Assembly (NCBI GenBank): GCA_004297775.1
Contig: SCUE01000024.1
Coordinates: 45,391 to 109,390, forward strand
DNA from: Chloroflexota bacterium
Lineage (GTDB): Bacteria > Chloroflexota > UBA6077 > FW602-bin22
Length of the DNA: 64,000 nt
Direction of reading: 5' to 3'
Shown here: piece by piece, positions 27,506 through 35,941 of the stretch
How the letters are laid out: every line of letters starts with the position of its first letter
Numbering within the stretch: the stretch's first letter is position 1
The notes under the pieces: model-generated
What the model was told of the DNA's origin: nothing
Databases searched by the model: none
The model's input: the letters and a program-made list of their open reading frames with translations, nothing else
Program-made: the position numbers and the translations under genes

Positions 27506-28885
27506 TCAAATCTTTTCTTCGGGCACGGCAAGCAGCGCGGCGAGGCGGGCGCAATCGTCGAGGTTCTCCAGGTCGTCGCAGATCGCCATCACCTGCTCCG
27601 CGGCTGTTTGCGGGATGCGCATGGTCGCGAGCCGGAAGAACTTCTCCTCGATCTCGGCACGGGTGAACGGGTTATCCTGGTGGCCTCGCCATCGCGGAAC
27701 CCGCTCCCTGAAGGTTCGGCCGTCGCGCGTGCGAACATCGACAATCGCGGCGCCCAATCCCAGGTCGGCGTCGGTTATGTCGCCGATCATCCGGGTTCGC
27801 TGGCTCACCGCGCGCACGCGCGGGTCGGTCTCCCGGTAGTCGACGACGATTGCGTCCGGCGGGACGCCGCGGTGGACCGCCACGACCGACATGATGTACT
27901 GCGCGTTGTGCGACTTCAGCGGATTGTTGTCGATCACCTTCGCGCGCGCGGGATGGGTGTGGTGGACGATCTCGGCGAGGTCGTCGGGCCCCAGGTCGTT
28001 CTCAGTCACGATCTTGACCAGCCCGTCGATGCCCGAGTGGATGTCGCCGCAGCACGCATGGCGCTTGAACCCGTGTCGTCGCGCCATCAAGAATACGTCG
28101 CCGAGGTCGGCGGTGGCCTCCGCCAGCCTTGGCTCCATCTCGCCCGAGAAGGCGTCGTAAATCGAGTACTTGCCCTTGTCGACGATCCCGAGCGGACCGC
28201 CCATACCCATCTGTGCCAGCAGAGCGGAGATAACACCGCAATGCGCGGCCATGCCGATGACGTACGGGCGCGAGTCTTCGGTCGGGTCGTTGACCCAGAC
28301 CATCAGGCCGCCGGCGTTGATGCCGGCCAGGCCGAGCGCGTTCGCGAACTGCTCCCGGCTGAGGCCGAGGAAGTGGCCGGTCGTGGCCGCGGCCGCGAAG
28401 TGCCCGAACACGGCCGAAGGGTGGAACGAATGCGGATAGTGGGTCTTCGGGTCGGCCGCCATGTCGATGCGCCCCGCGATGTCATAGCCAAGGTTGAGCG
28501 ACGCGATCATCGTCCGCCCATCGGCGTGTTGGCGCTCGCCGACCGACAGCATGACCGGTACGAGTACGGCCGAGATGTGCTGGCGCGAGATCCCGCCGCC
28601 CTCGACGTCGGCGGCGTAGCCCATCGTGCCATTGGCGAGCGCGGCGTTGGCGACGTTGGTCTTGAAGCCACGCCCGATCACGGTGCACTCGGGCACGCCG
28701 CCGAGGAGCCTGGCGAGATCGCCGGTGTAGCGGCTGCCGCCGAAACGGGGCAGCGAGCCGGCTAGGATCGCGCCGATCGTGTCGAGGACAACGATCTTGG
28801 CGCCGTCGACCGCCTCGCGCGGCAAATGCTCGTAACGGAAGCCGGCCGCGTAGCGGCTCAGCCGGTCCGTGTAAGTCGTGTCCAT
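27506..28885 (-). CDS. MmgE/PrpD family protein
   Basis: A 459-residue protein of normal family length. The conserved helices LDTIGAILAG, NAALANGTMGYAADVEG, HPSAVFGHFAAAA, FKRHACCGDIHSGIDG and KVIDNNPLKSHNAQYIMS appear in the family order. Members include 2-methylcitrate dehydratase, cis-aconitate decarboxylase and many uncharacterised hydratases. It leads the long minus-strand operon to 22811 and has GGAGGT upstream of ATG 28885. A TCATC-N3-GATGA site lies 48 bases upstream. A paralogue is at 45358. Confidence 0.85.
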   Translation of the reverse strand: MDTTYTDRLSRYAAGFRYEHLPREAVDGAKIVVLDTIGAILAGSLPRFGGSRYTGDLARLLGGVPECTVIGRGFKTNVANAALANGTMGYAADVEGGGISRQHISAVLVPVMLSVGERQHADGRTMIASLNLGYDIAGRIDMAADPKTHYPHSFHPSAVFGHFAAAATTGHFLGLSREQFANALGLAGINAGGLMVWVNDPTEDSRPYVIGMAAHCGVISALLAQMGMGGPLGIVDKGKYSIYDAFSGEMEPRLAEATADLGDVFLMARRHGFKRHACCGDIHSGIDGLVKIVTENDLGPDDLAEIVHHTHPARAKVIDNNPLKSHNAQYIMSVVAVHRGVPPDAIVVDYRETDPRVRAVSQRTRMIGDITDADLGLGAAIVDVRTRDGRTFRERVPRWRGHQDNPFTRAEIEEKFFRLATMRIPQTAAEQVMAICDDLENLDDCARLAALLAVPEEKI

Positions 28886-28932
28886 GGCGATGCCACCTCC
28901 GGGCGCGTCGTGCGCCAGCTATGATAGGACAC

Positions 28933-28945
28933 TCATCAGTGATGA
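28933..28945. promoter_or_regulatory. TCATC-N3-GATGA operator, site A
   Basis: TCATCAGTGATGA, a perfect palindrome around G, lies in the 93-base gap between the MmgE/PrpD operon and the VOC pseudogene. A plus-strand TATGAT ends 7 bases before it without a good -35. It is one of seven such sites in the island. Confidence 0.65.
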
Positions 28946-28978
28946 TGTAACTCGGTGCGACCGAGCGTAGGGGGAACG

Positions 28979-29464
28979 GTGAACCGGCGGTTCTTCAAAG
29001 ACTTTCATGCGAGTGAATGACATCGCGCGCGGGGCGGCTTTCTTCCACAATCTCGGCTTCGAGGACGCGCTGGGGACCCGCGACCGAGCCGTCACTGGCT
29101 GTGGATCGACCGCGAGCGCACCCAACTCCTCGTCCTCGCACTGGCGACCGAGCAGCAGCCGTGGTCCATGAGCCACCACGCTTTCGGCGTCGATCTTGAG
29201 ACGCTGCGCGACATGAAAGCGTGGCTCGAGTCGCGAGGCGCCACCAACTTCATCACGGACTTCGGCAGGGAGCCACGCGAGCCGATCGTCCACAACTGGA
29301 TACCGGCGGCGTGTATCTCGGTGCGCGATCCAGACGGGAACCACATCGAGTTCTCGGCCTGCCTGCCCGGCCGACCGATCCCGGCCGAGCACATGCCGCC
29401 GCCGGAGCAGCAGCCGATGTACCTCAGCGAGTGGGAGCGCCTTCGCGCATCCGTCCCCTCTTAG
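28979..29464 (+). pseudogene. VOC-family protein gene broken by two indels
   Basis: The conceptual protein matches the intact VOC gene at 31701 along its whole length, from RRFFKDF to YLSEWERLRASVPS. One extra base near 29009 and one missing base near 29085 shift the frame of about 27 codons; the net effect is zero, but a TGA at 29018 interrupts the start frame. From ATG 29168 onward the second half is intact and could in principle be translated. The operator site A lies upstream. Confidence 0.75.
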
Positions 29465-29467
29465 TAA

Positions 29468-29504
29468 GCGGGGCACCCCGCTCGGGGTTCCGCGCCTGAG
29501 CGGG
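29468..29504. terminator. Nested GC-rich hairpins between convergent genes
   Basis: AGCGGGGCACCCCGCT forms a short stem, and CCCGCTC pairs with GAGCGGG 14 bases later as an alternative stem. It lies just after the VOC stop at 29464 and before the convergent aldo-keto reductase stop. There is no T-run. Either structure could end transcription in both directions. Confidence 0.35.
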
Positions 29505-29542
29505 AGGTTCGATCCAGAGCCGTCGGTCGAAAGAATGTGACG

Positions 29543-30499
29543 TCAGTCGCCCGCGCTGCCTTTCGTCGACTGCTCGGCGATCCGCCTCTCGACCTCATCC
29601 CAAATCACGGCCGGAAGCTGCGTCGTCGCTAAATGCACGTTCTCCTCGGCCTCGGCGGCGGTGCGGGGGCCGATCAGGACGCAGTCGACCTTCGGGTTGC
29701 GCAGCACCCACTGAGTGGCGACGGCCTGAAGCGGCACGCCTCGCTCGTTGGCCCAGCGCCACCAGCCGCCGGCCAGGCCGATCTCAGGCATACGCCGGAA
29801 GCGCTCGCGGTCCGACGGGTCGGGACCGGCGAGCAGCCCGGCCAGGAGGACCTGGGCGACGATCACGCCGACGCCCGCGTCGTGCGCCTCGTCGATCAGG
29901 GAAGCGGCGGTCTGGCTCACCAGGCTGTAATCGGCGTACGTCAGGATCGCGTTGAAGCGGCCACTCCGGATCGCCTCACGGTGGCGTTCGTGGGAGCGGA
30001 CCCCGAGGCCGATCGCGCGCAGCTTGCCCTCGTCGCGCATGCGCTCGAGCTCGGCCAGCGCGCCGTCCGGAGCGAAGACGGGCTCGAGCGATGCTTCCGC
30101 GTCGTGGACCAGCAGGAGATCGACCGAGTCGACCCCCAGCAGTCGCAGGCTGTTCTCGACCGACCAGCGGGTGGCTGCAGCTGAGTAGTCGCGATCGCGT
30201 AGCGGGTGGGTGCCGGTCTTGGTCGAGAGGTAGAGCCCATCCGGCCGGCCGCCGAGAGCGCGCAGTGCCAGGCCGACGCGACGCTCGCTCTCGCGGTAAT
30301 GCGGCGAGGTATCCAGGTAGTTGATGCCCGACGCGAGCGCCTGCCGAACAACCTCGACCGCGGTTGCGTCGTCGACCTCCTCGCCGGGCACGTGCGAGCC
30401 CAGCGCGACGCCACCGCAGGCGACCTCGGTGACCTCCATATGCGTCCGGCCGAGGCGACGTCTCCGCAGCCGAGCGGAGGCGGAAGAATCGACGACCAT
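29543..30499 (-). CDS. Aldo/keto reductase
   Basis: A 318-residue member of the AKR superfamily. The catalytic tetrad can be seen: Asp and Tyr in YLDTSPHYRESERRVG, Lys in LSTKTGTH, and His in LLLVHDAE. The N terminus LGRTHMEVTEVACGGVALG and the cofactor end VLIGPRTAAEAEEN are typical. It is closest in style to L-fucose or D-threo-aldose dehydrogenases. GAGGAG precedes ATG 30499. It is divergent from the mandelate-racemase-type gene, with about 100 bases between, where a weak half-match to the TCATC palindrome (near 30573) can be seen. A sugar-oxidising role is inferred. Confidence 0.82.
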   Translation of the reverse strand: MVVDSSASARLRRRRLGRTHMEVTEVACGGVALGSHVPGEEVDDATAVEVVRQALASGINYLDTSPHYRESERRVGLALRALGGRPDGLYLSTKTGTHPLRDRDYSAAATRWSVENSLRLLGVDSVDLLLVHDAEASLEPVFAPDGALAELERMRDEGKLRAIGLGVRSHERHREAIRSGRFNAILTYADYSLVSQTAASLIDEAHDAGVGVIVAQVLLAGLLAGPDPSDRERFRRMPEIGLAGGWWRWANERGVPLQAVATQWVLRNPKVDCVLIGPRTAAEAEENVHLATTQLPAVIWDEVERRIAEQSTKGSAGD

Positions 30500-30602
30500 T
30501 GCATCTCCTCGACAATGTGGTTGACGTCGCGGCGTGCGACCGGCAGCCACGCCGGCAGGCCATAATGATCGCACATCACTGACAAGAGATTGGGGCTCCG
30601 AA

Positions 30603-31685
30603 ATGAAGATCGTCGACGTCGCATGCTTCGTCGTCGATCCCGACTGCCCGCTCGTGCGGGTCGCGACCGACGAGGGCGTGGTGGGCTGGGGTGAGTGTTA
30701 CCGCCGGGCACCGGCCGTCTCGAAGGCGACCGTCGAGCAACTCTTGCGGCCATTGTTGCTCGGCGCCGACCCTTTCGACAACGAGGTGCTCCACCGGCGA
30801 ATGATGCGCCTCGGCACGTCGGTTGGGCCGCTCGGGGCACTCGGGCCAGCTGTGGCCGGCGTCGACATCGCGCTCTGGGACATCAAAGGGAAGGCACTCG
30901 GTGTGCCGATCTGGCGCCTGCTCGGCGGCAAGGAGCGCGAGACGGTCACGTTCTACGCCAGCTCGCTCCGCCGTGACATGCCCCCGGACGAGGAAGCGCG
31001 ACGGGTCGTCTCGCTCGTCGAGGCCGGCTACCGCGCCTACAAGATGCACAGCGCGCTGCCGAACCACATCGACCACCCATCGGATCGCACAATCGAGACG
31101 GTGCGCGCGATTCGCGGCGCGGTCGGCGACCACATCCAACTCATGGTCGACGTGAACGGGGCCTTCTCGGTCCACCACGCGATCGAGATCGGCCGACAAC
31201 TCGAGGATCTGGGCGTATTCCAGTTCGAGGACCCGGTACCGCCCGAAGACCTAGAGGGTCTGGCACGGGTCGCTGACGCGCTGACGATCCCAATCGCTTC
31301 GGGCGAGTTCCGCTTCACCCGTTGGGATTTCCACGAGCTGATCGTCCGCGGTCGGGTCGACATCGTGCAACCGAACGTGACCAAAGTTGGCGGACTCACT
31401 GAGCTGCTTAAGATCGCGGTTGTCGCTTCGACTTTCCACCGACCGATCATGGTCCATAACCTGCAGCCCACAATCGGGACAGCCGCGCACCTGCATTTCT
31501 GCGCCGTTCAGGCCGCGGCTTCTTACCCGCAGGAGTACAATATCGAGCCGGTCGCCGTTCGCGATCGCTGGCCGATCCTCAGGACTCCGATCGCGGTCGT
31601 GAACGGCGAGATATCGGTGCCCGATGGTCCCGGCCTCGGCATCGACGTGGACGAAGAGCTTGTTCGTCGCCTGGCGGCTGGCTAA
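30603..31685 (+). CDS. Mandelate racemase/muconate lactonizing-type dehydratase
   Basis: A 360-residue enolase-superfamily enzyme. Metal ligands are in order: Asp in MVDVNGAF, Glu in FEDPVPPED and Glu in IASGEFRFT. A lysine-containing strand YKMHSA and a histidine-containing segment MVHNLQPTIGT supply acid-base residues, as in galactonate, fuconate or rhamnonate dehydratases. The capping-domain motif PAVAGVDIALWDIKGKALGV is standard. Start ATG 30603 is supported by family length. It is followed 15 bases later by a VOC gene, so they form an operon. Dehydration of a sugar acid is the likely reaction; the exact acid is unknown. Confidence 0.85.
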   Translation: MKIVDVACFVVDPDCPLVRVATDEGVVGWGECYRRAPAVSKATVEQLLRPLLLGADPFDNEVLHRRMMRLGTSVGPLGALGPAVAGVDIALWDIKGKALGVPIWRLLGGKERETVTFYASSLRRDMPPDEEARRVVSLVEAGYRAYKMHSALPNHIDHPSDRTIETVRAIRGAVGDHIQLMVDVNGAFSVHHAIEIGRQLEDLGVFQFEDPVPPEDLEGLARVADALTIPIASGEFRFTRWDFHELIVRGRVDIVQPNVTKVGGLTELLKIAVVASTFHRPIMVHNLQPTIGTAAHLHFCAVQAAASYPQEYNIEPVAVRDRWPILRTPIAVVNGEISVPDGPGLGIDVDEELVRRLAAG

Positions 31686-31700
31686 CGCGAAGAGGAGAGC

Positions 31701-32189
31701 ATGGACAAAAGGTTCTTCAAAACATTCATGCGCGTCAACGACCTGCCGCGGGCAGCGGCGTTCTTCCACCGTCTCGGGTTTGAGCACGCACCGGGAGACC
31801 CGCGACCCACGCGTCACTGGCTGTGGATTGACCCGGGCCACACCCAGCTCTTGGTGCTCGCCCAGACGACCGAACAACAGCCATGGTTTATGAGCCACCA
31901 CGCCTTCGATGTCGACCTGGAGACGCTGCGCGGGATGAGGGCATGGCTCGAGGAGCGCGGTGTCACTGTGTTCATCAGCGACTTCGGCCGCGAGCCGGTC
32001 GAGGCCGTCGTCCACAACTGGATCCCGGCGGCTAGCTTGTCGTTCCGCGATCCCGACGGTAATCACATCGAGTTGTCCGCCCGCCTTCCCGGCCGGCCGA
32101 TCCCCGCCGAGCACCTTCCGCCGCCCGACAAACACTTTCTCTACCTCAGCGAGTGGGAGACCTTGCGCGCCTCGCTGCCCGACGCGTGA
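31701..32189 (+). CDS. VOC-family (glyoxalase-fold) protein, long type
   Basis: A 162-residue protein with two beta-alpha-beta-beta-beta modules. The C-terminal metal motif DPDGNHIELSAR holds a His and Glu, and an N-terminal HH pair (MSHHAFDVD) supplies another ligand. The block VVHNWIPAASLSF is shared with the paralogue at 37764 and the pseudogene at 28979 and seems specific for this subfamily. The C-terminal tail ends in YLSEWETLRASL. AGAGGAGAG lies before ATG 31701. It probably acts on a small metabolite made by the neighbouring dehydratase; the reaction is unknown. Confidence 0.8.
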   Translation: MDKRFFKTFMRVNDLPRAAAFFHRLGFEHAPGDPRPTRHWLWIDPGHTQLLVLAQTTEQQPWFMSHHAFDVDLETLRGMRAWLEERGVTVFISDFGREPVEAVVHNWIPAASLSFRDPDGNHIELSARLPGRPIPAEHLPPPDKHFLYLSEWETLRASLPDA

Positions 32190-32223
32190 CCGTGTTTCAA
32201 TAACAGGTCCGCCACCAGCCGCG

Positions 32224-34182
32224 TCAGTCGACGCGCCGAAGACGGCGCACGGCGGCACCGCTTAGGAGAGGCAGCGTTAGCCCCTCACTGAGGAGCTCGT
32301 GACCTTGGCGGCGGATCTCCTCGCTCCCAAACGGGTCCCAGACCAGGTACTGGTCCTCGGCCACGACGCCGCGCAGCCGGACAGTCATCCGGGTCGTGGG
32401 CGTGATGCCAGCGAAGGAGAAGACGATCGCTTCGGCACCATCCCGGCTGCAGAATTGGACGCTCTCCCCGTCCTCCGGCCTGGTGGGCTGCGGCGTCAGC
32501 GGATAGAAGTCAGCAACGAGCAAGTGGCGGAAGTCACGGTAGGCGGCGACGCACTCAGCTATGCGCGCGGCGGTCTCGCTTGACCAGTCGGCGATGTCGC
32601 CGTTGAACGACAGGGCACCGCACATCCGGCTAAGCACCTCGGATGTGCTGACTGCGGCACCGCCGGCGCCCCGCCAGACGCAGACGGCGCTGTTGAGCAG
32701 GTGACCGGGCAAGAAGCGGTTGGCACCGCTCTGCATCGTTCGACAAACTGGTGCGTCGCCGGTATAATCCGAGAACCAGGTCGTGTGGGAGCGGCGGAGC
32801 GTGCCGAAGTCGATGCGGCGGCCGCCGCCGGCGCAAGCCTCGATCAGCCAGCGCGGGTGACGCGCCATCAACGTGTCGAGCACGCGGTAGAGCCCGGACA
32901 GGTACGCGAACTGGATCTTGCCGGTGGGATCCGCCCGCTCCCAATATACGCGGGGGCCAAAGTTGTAGTCCCATCGTCCCCATTCCAGACCCAGCCGTTC
33001 GATCCAGCCGGACACTAGCTCGATCGCGTGGTCTTGCACTGCGCTGAGCCCGAAGTTGGCGTGAAGGAATGGTGCTCCGACGTCGATCATCCACTCCGGG
33101 TGCTCGCGCGCCAGATCGGAATCGCGGTGGGCACGCTCGAGCTCGAACCAGAGGCCGAACTTCAGGCCGCGGTCGCGGGAGTAATTGGCGAGCGGCTCTA
33201 ACCCGTGGGGAAACTTGTTGCGGTCGACGCGGCCGAGGTTTCCGACGCCGGAGGAGAAATCGCTCCCGGCGCCGCACCCGGCGAACCAGCCTGCGTCGAC
33301 TGCGAAGTATTCGAGACCTAGCTCGGCGGCTCGGTCTGCCTGGCGGCGCATCAGTGGCTCGTCGAACTCGTTGAAGATGCCAAACCAGTGGTCGTAACTC
33401 AGCGGCGGAACCGGACGATAGCCATCAAGATCGGGACAGATACGGTCATAGACGTATCGACGGCAAGCGTTGCCGCCGTCGTCGTCATCACCGCGGAAGG
33501 CGATGAGGTGCACCGTCGGCAGATCGAGACGCTCGTTCGGCGCAAGTACGAGATCCCGAACCGGAATTCCCGCCTCCCACACCAGATCCTGGTCCCACCG
33601 GGCGCTGCCGATCTGCTGGTACCAGAGACCTGACCACTCGAGCGCCGCCACGAGTCCCGCATCTCCGATGCGCATCTGCAGGATGGGCAGGTGTCCGTTC
33701 GAGGAGCGTCCGTCCGGACCCGACTCGATACGGAGCGGGCCGCCCTCAACCCGGCCGGGGCCAGTGGTGCTTGGCAGGAACGCCGCCGCGTGGTCGCGGA
33801 AGGCGTGTGGGGGGTAGTAGCCGGCGTGGACGCCGCCCGACACGGCGCGGACTGTGACGCCGTCTCGCCCGAGCTCCTGCCAGATCAGGTAGAGCGGCTT
33901 GATGGCAGAGAGCGGCGGACTCAACTCGCCGCCATCATTGATCAGCGCCACCCGCACGCGGGCGGCGTTCAGTGGACGATCGATTTCGACCGAGCACTCG
34001 GCCCGTAGGCCGGATGGATGAGTCAACGTCCACGCGACGCCCCCATCCGGGGCGGAGGAGCTCCGCTCGGTCCAGGCCAGCGCCACGCCTCCGGATTCGG
34101 CCCGCCACCCGGGACCCTCGCGCAGGCGCGCGCATAGCACAGCCGGGACGACGGCCGCTAATGCCTCGCCGATTGACTGCAC
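32224..34182 (-). CDS. GH36-like alpha-galactosidase family protein
   Basis: A 652-residue protein with the GH36/melibiase layout: N-terminal beta sandwich, a TIM barrel from about residue 265 (YDHWFGIFNEFDEPLMRRQA, then EYFAVDAGWF), and a C-terminal sandwich. The catalytic nucleophile is likely the Asp in GRWDYNFGPR and the acid/base the Asp in TWFSDYTGDAP. No signal peptide is seen, so it acts in the cytoplasm on an imported glycoside. GTG 34182 has a poor ribosome binding site, and the predicted promoter places the transcript start only a few bases before it, so the mRNA may be leaderless. Confidence 0.78.
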   Translation of the reverse strand: MQSIGEALAAVVPAVLCARLREGPGWRAESGGVALAWTERSSSAPDGGVAWTLTHPSGLRAECSVEIDRPLNAARVRVALINDGGELSPPLSAIKPLYLIWQELGRDGVTVRAVSGGVHAGYYPPHAFRDHAAAFLPSTTGPGRVEGGPLRIESGPDGRSSNGHLPILQMRIGDAGLVAALEWSGLWYQQIGSARWDQDLVWEAGIPVRDLVLAPNERLDLPTVHLIAFRGDDDDGGNACRRYVYDRICPDLDGYRPVPPLSYDHWFGIFNEFDEPLMRRQADRAAELGLEYFAVDAGWFAGCGAGSDFSSGVGNLGRVDRNKFPHGLEPLANYSRDRGLKFGLWFELERAHRDSDLAREHPEWMIDVGAPFLHANFGLSAVQDHAIELVSGWIERLGLEWGRWDYNFGPRVYWERADPTGKIQFAYLSGLYRVLDTLMARHPRWLIEACAGGGRRIDFGTLRRSHTTWFSDYTGDAPVCRTMQSGANRFLPGHLLNSAVCVWRGAGGAAVSTSEVLSRMCGALSFNGDIADWSSETAARIAECVAAYRDFRHLLVADFYPLTPQPTRPEDGESVQFCSRDGAEAIVFSFAGITPTTRMTVRLRGVVAEDQYLVWDPFGSEEIRRQGHELLSEGLTLPLLSGAAVRRLRRVD

Positions 34183-34191
34183 GGCTCGACC

Positions 34192-34220
34192 ATCATCGAC
34201 GATGAGTCATCGACTGTCAA
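34192..34220 (-). promoter_or_regulatory. Predicted promoter of the GH36-like gene
   Basis: On the minus strand TTGACA (34215-34220) and GATGAT (34192-34197) are 17 bases apart. The -10 element and spacer overlap operator site B, so a bound repressor would block RNA polymerase directly. The expected transcript start is about 34185, three bases before GTG. Confidence 0.5.
34193..34205. promoter_or_regulatory. TCATC-N3-GATGA operator, site B
   Basis: TCATCGACGATGA lies 10 bases upstream of the GTG of the GH36-like gene and overlaps its predicted -10 element. A second overlapping palindrome, CGATGAGTCATCG, begins within it. Confidence 0.65.
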
Positions 34221-34267
34221 GTGAGCCAGGAGCCGCGCAGTTCTTCCCGAGCGTCCATCATTGGCTG

Positions 34268-34296
34268 TTGCGGTCGGCCAGGTCCTGTGGTATAAA
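34268..34296 (+). promoter_or_regulatory. Predicted promoter of the ABC importer operon
   Basis: TTGCGG (34268-34273) and TATAAA (34291-34296) are separated by exactly 17 bases. Operator site C begins 11 bases after the -10 element, at the expected transcript start. Confidence 0.65.
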
Positions 34297-34307
34297 GCAC
34301 GCACTCA

Positions 34308-34320
34308 TCATCCATGATGA
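34308..34320. promoter_or_regulatory. TCATC-N3-GATGA operator, site C
   Basis: TCATCCATGATGA lies within a larger inverted repeat, CTCATCAT-CC-ATGATGAG. It covers about +5 to +17 of the importer transcript and ends 24 bases before the ATG of the solute-binding protein gene. Confidence 0.7.
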
Positions 34321-34344
34321 GGAAGCGAAGAGAGAGGCTGAGAA

Positions 34345-35883
34345 ATGTTGGGAGAGCGTAGGCGCATGTTTAGCCGTCGCGGCCTTCTGCGGGTTCTCAT
34401 GGGATCTACGGCACTCGCCGCGGCCGGTCCCCTGCTCCAGGCGTGCGCCGGATCCGCACCGGCTGCGCCGACGCCGCAGGTCATTACCAAGGAAGTCGAA
34501 AGGGTCGTCACTCAGGTCGTCGAGCGGACCGTCGATCGCGTGGTGGAGAAGCCGGTCGATCGGGTCGTCGAGAAGGTCATCACGGCCACTGCCGCGCCTC
34601 AGGTCAAGGCGCCGATCAAGCTCACCATCTCGACCGACTGGAATGTCGGGATCCGCCGCAAGACAATGGAATTCTGGGCTGCGGAGTTCAAGAAGGAGCA
34701 TCCGAACGTCACTGTCGAGGTCTGGCACATCGGCAGCGGTGGCATGACCCAGGCGAACTACGACCCGACGATTCAGACGATGCTACTGACCGGCACAGGT
34801 CCAACGGTTATCACCGAGATGTGGTGGCGACCGAAGGAAGTTTACGCCAACTGGGACTCGTACTTGAAGGGCAAGAACTTCAAGAAGGAGGACTACTGGT
34901 GGAGTGAGTACGCGCACGAGGTGGACGGAAGCATTTACAGCATCCCGTTCGGGGCGTACTTCTCTGGTGCCAGCGTCAACCTCGACCTGTTCGAGAAGGC
35001 CGGGGCCAAGCTCCCCCCGAAGGACTGGGGCTTTGACGAGCTGATCAAACTCGCCCGTCAACTGAAAACCACCGACGTTTGGGGTTACGAACGCACCACT
35101 GGGCCGTATGGTGGCTGGGCCGATCGGCTCGCGAGCGAGGGCGCCGAATTCTACAACCGGCAGACCCTCAAGTCGGCTATCCAGGTCGGCAGGGATGGCG
35201 GTGATCCGGTGAAGATGTTTGCCGACTGGTGGGGTTTGGTCTGGAAGGAAGGCATCGCGCCCAAACCGGCAGAGACAGCCGCGCTTCTTCAGGTGGCACG
35301 GTCGGCCGGGGCGACCGGCGGCCTCGCCAGCTCCTTGGTCTGGGTTTCCGGCAAGATCGCCATGTCGTGGTTCCCGTTCAACCAGGCGGGCGTCGTCAAG
35401 GAGCTTGTGGGAGGTCGCTTCCGCTACCAAGCGCTCTGGCCTCCGAAGTCACCTTACAGCGGTCGCCGCGGCTATTACACCAATTTCTCCTACATCTCGG
35501 TCAACAAGGATGTGGGTGCCCGAGGTCACGAGGCCGAGGCCTTCGATCTGGGCTACTTCTGGATCGACGACAAGATGGGCAAGTTCCAGGCTGAAAACAT
35601 ACCGGTCGTCCCACCGCACCGAAAGTGGTGGAACAGCCCGGAGTTCCTGAAGGCTGCTCCTGGTATGGAGTCATTCTCCGAGATGGCCGCGGAGGCGCTG
35701 AAGACCGGCCTTGACAGCAGCAAGTACCTGAGCGGCACGGGGTCGTCGCCGCTGGGGTTCGAGTGGTACCAGGCGGTCGCCAAGAAGATCGAGGACCGCG
35801 CCCTGATCGGCGGCGAGGATCCGGTCGCGACGTTCGCCGCGGCGGTCGCAGAGGGAGACAAGGTTCTGGCGAAGAAGATCTAG
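34345..35883 (+). CDS. ABC sugar-type solute-binding lipoprotein
   Basis: A 512-residue family 1-type extracellular solute-binding protein. Arg11-Arg12 in SRRGLLR gives a Tat-like signal, and the lipobox LLQAC places the acylated Cys at residue 34. A Val/Glu/Arg-rich linker (VERVVTQVVERTVDRVVEK, residues about 50-75) connects to the binding domain, in which FWAAEFKKEHPNVTVEVWH is the typical first block. GAGAGG precedes ATG 34345. Two permease genes follow directly. It delivers a sugar or oligosaccharide to the membrane complex. Confidence 0.88.
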   Translation: MLGERRRMFSRRGLLRVLMGSTALAAAGPLLQACAGSAPAAPTPQVITKEVERVVTQVVERTVDRVVEKPVDRVVEKVITATAAPQVKAPIKLTISTDWNVGIRRKTMEFWAAEFKKEHPNVTVEVWHIGSGGMTQANYDPTIQTMLLTGTGPTVITEMWWRPKEVYANWDSYLKGKNFKKEDYWWSEYAHEVDGSIYSIPFGAYFSGASVNLDLFEKAGAKLPPKDWGFDELIKLARQLKTTDVWGYERTTGPYGGWADRLASEGAEFYNRQTLKSAIQVGRDGGDPVKMFADWWGLVWKEGIAPKPAETAALLQVARSAGATGGLASSLVWVSGKIAMSWFPFNQAGVVKELVGGRFRYQALWPPKSPYSGRRGYYTNFSYISVNKDVGARGHEAEAFDLGYFWIDDKMGKFQAENIPVVPPHRKWWNSPEFLKAAPGMESFSEMAAEALKTGLDSSKYLSGTGSSPLGFEWYQAVAKKIEDRALIGGEDPVATFAAAVAEGDKVLAKKI

Positions 35884-35941
35884 TATGCCGCAGTCGGGTG
35901 GGCGTTACGATCCGCCCACCGCTACCGGAGGTTACGGTCCG

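Noticed and set aside
28979..29167. Programmed frameshifting in the VOC gene
   Set aside because: No slippery sequence or stimulatory structure is visible, and two opposite shifts would be needed.
30573..30585. ACATCACTGACAA considered as an operator before the dehydratase gene
   Set aside because: Only seven of ten fixed positions match; it may be a degenerate site, so it was not counted.
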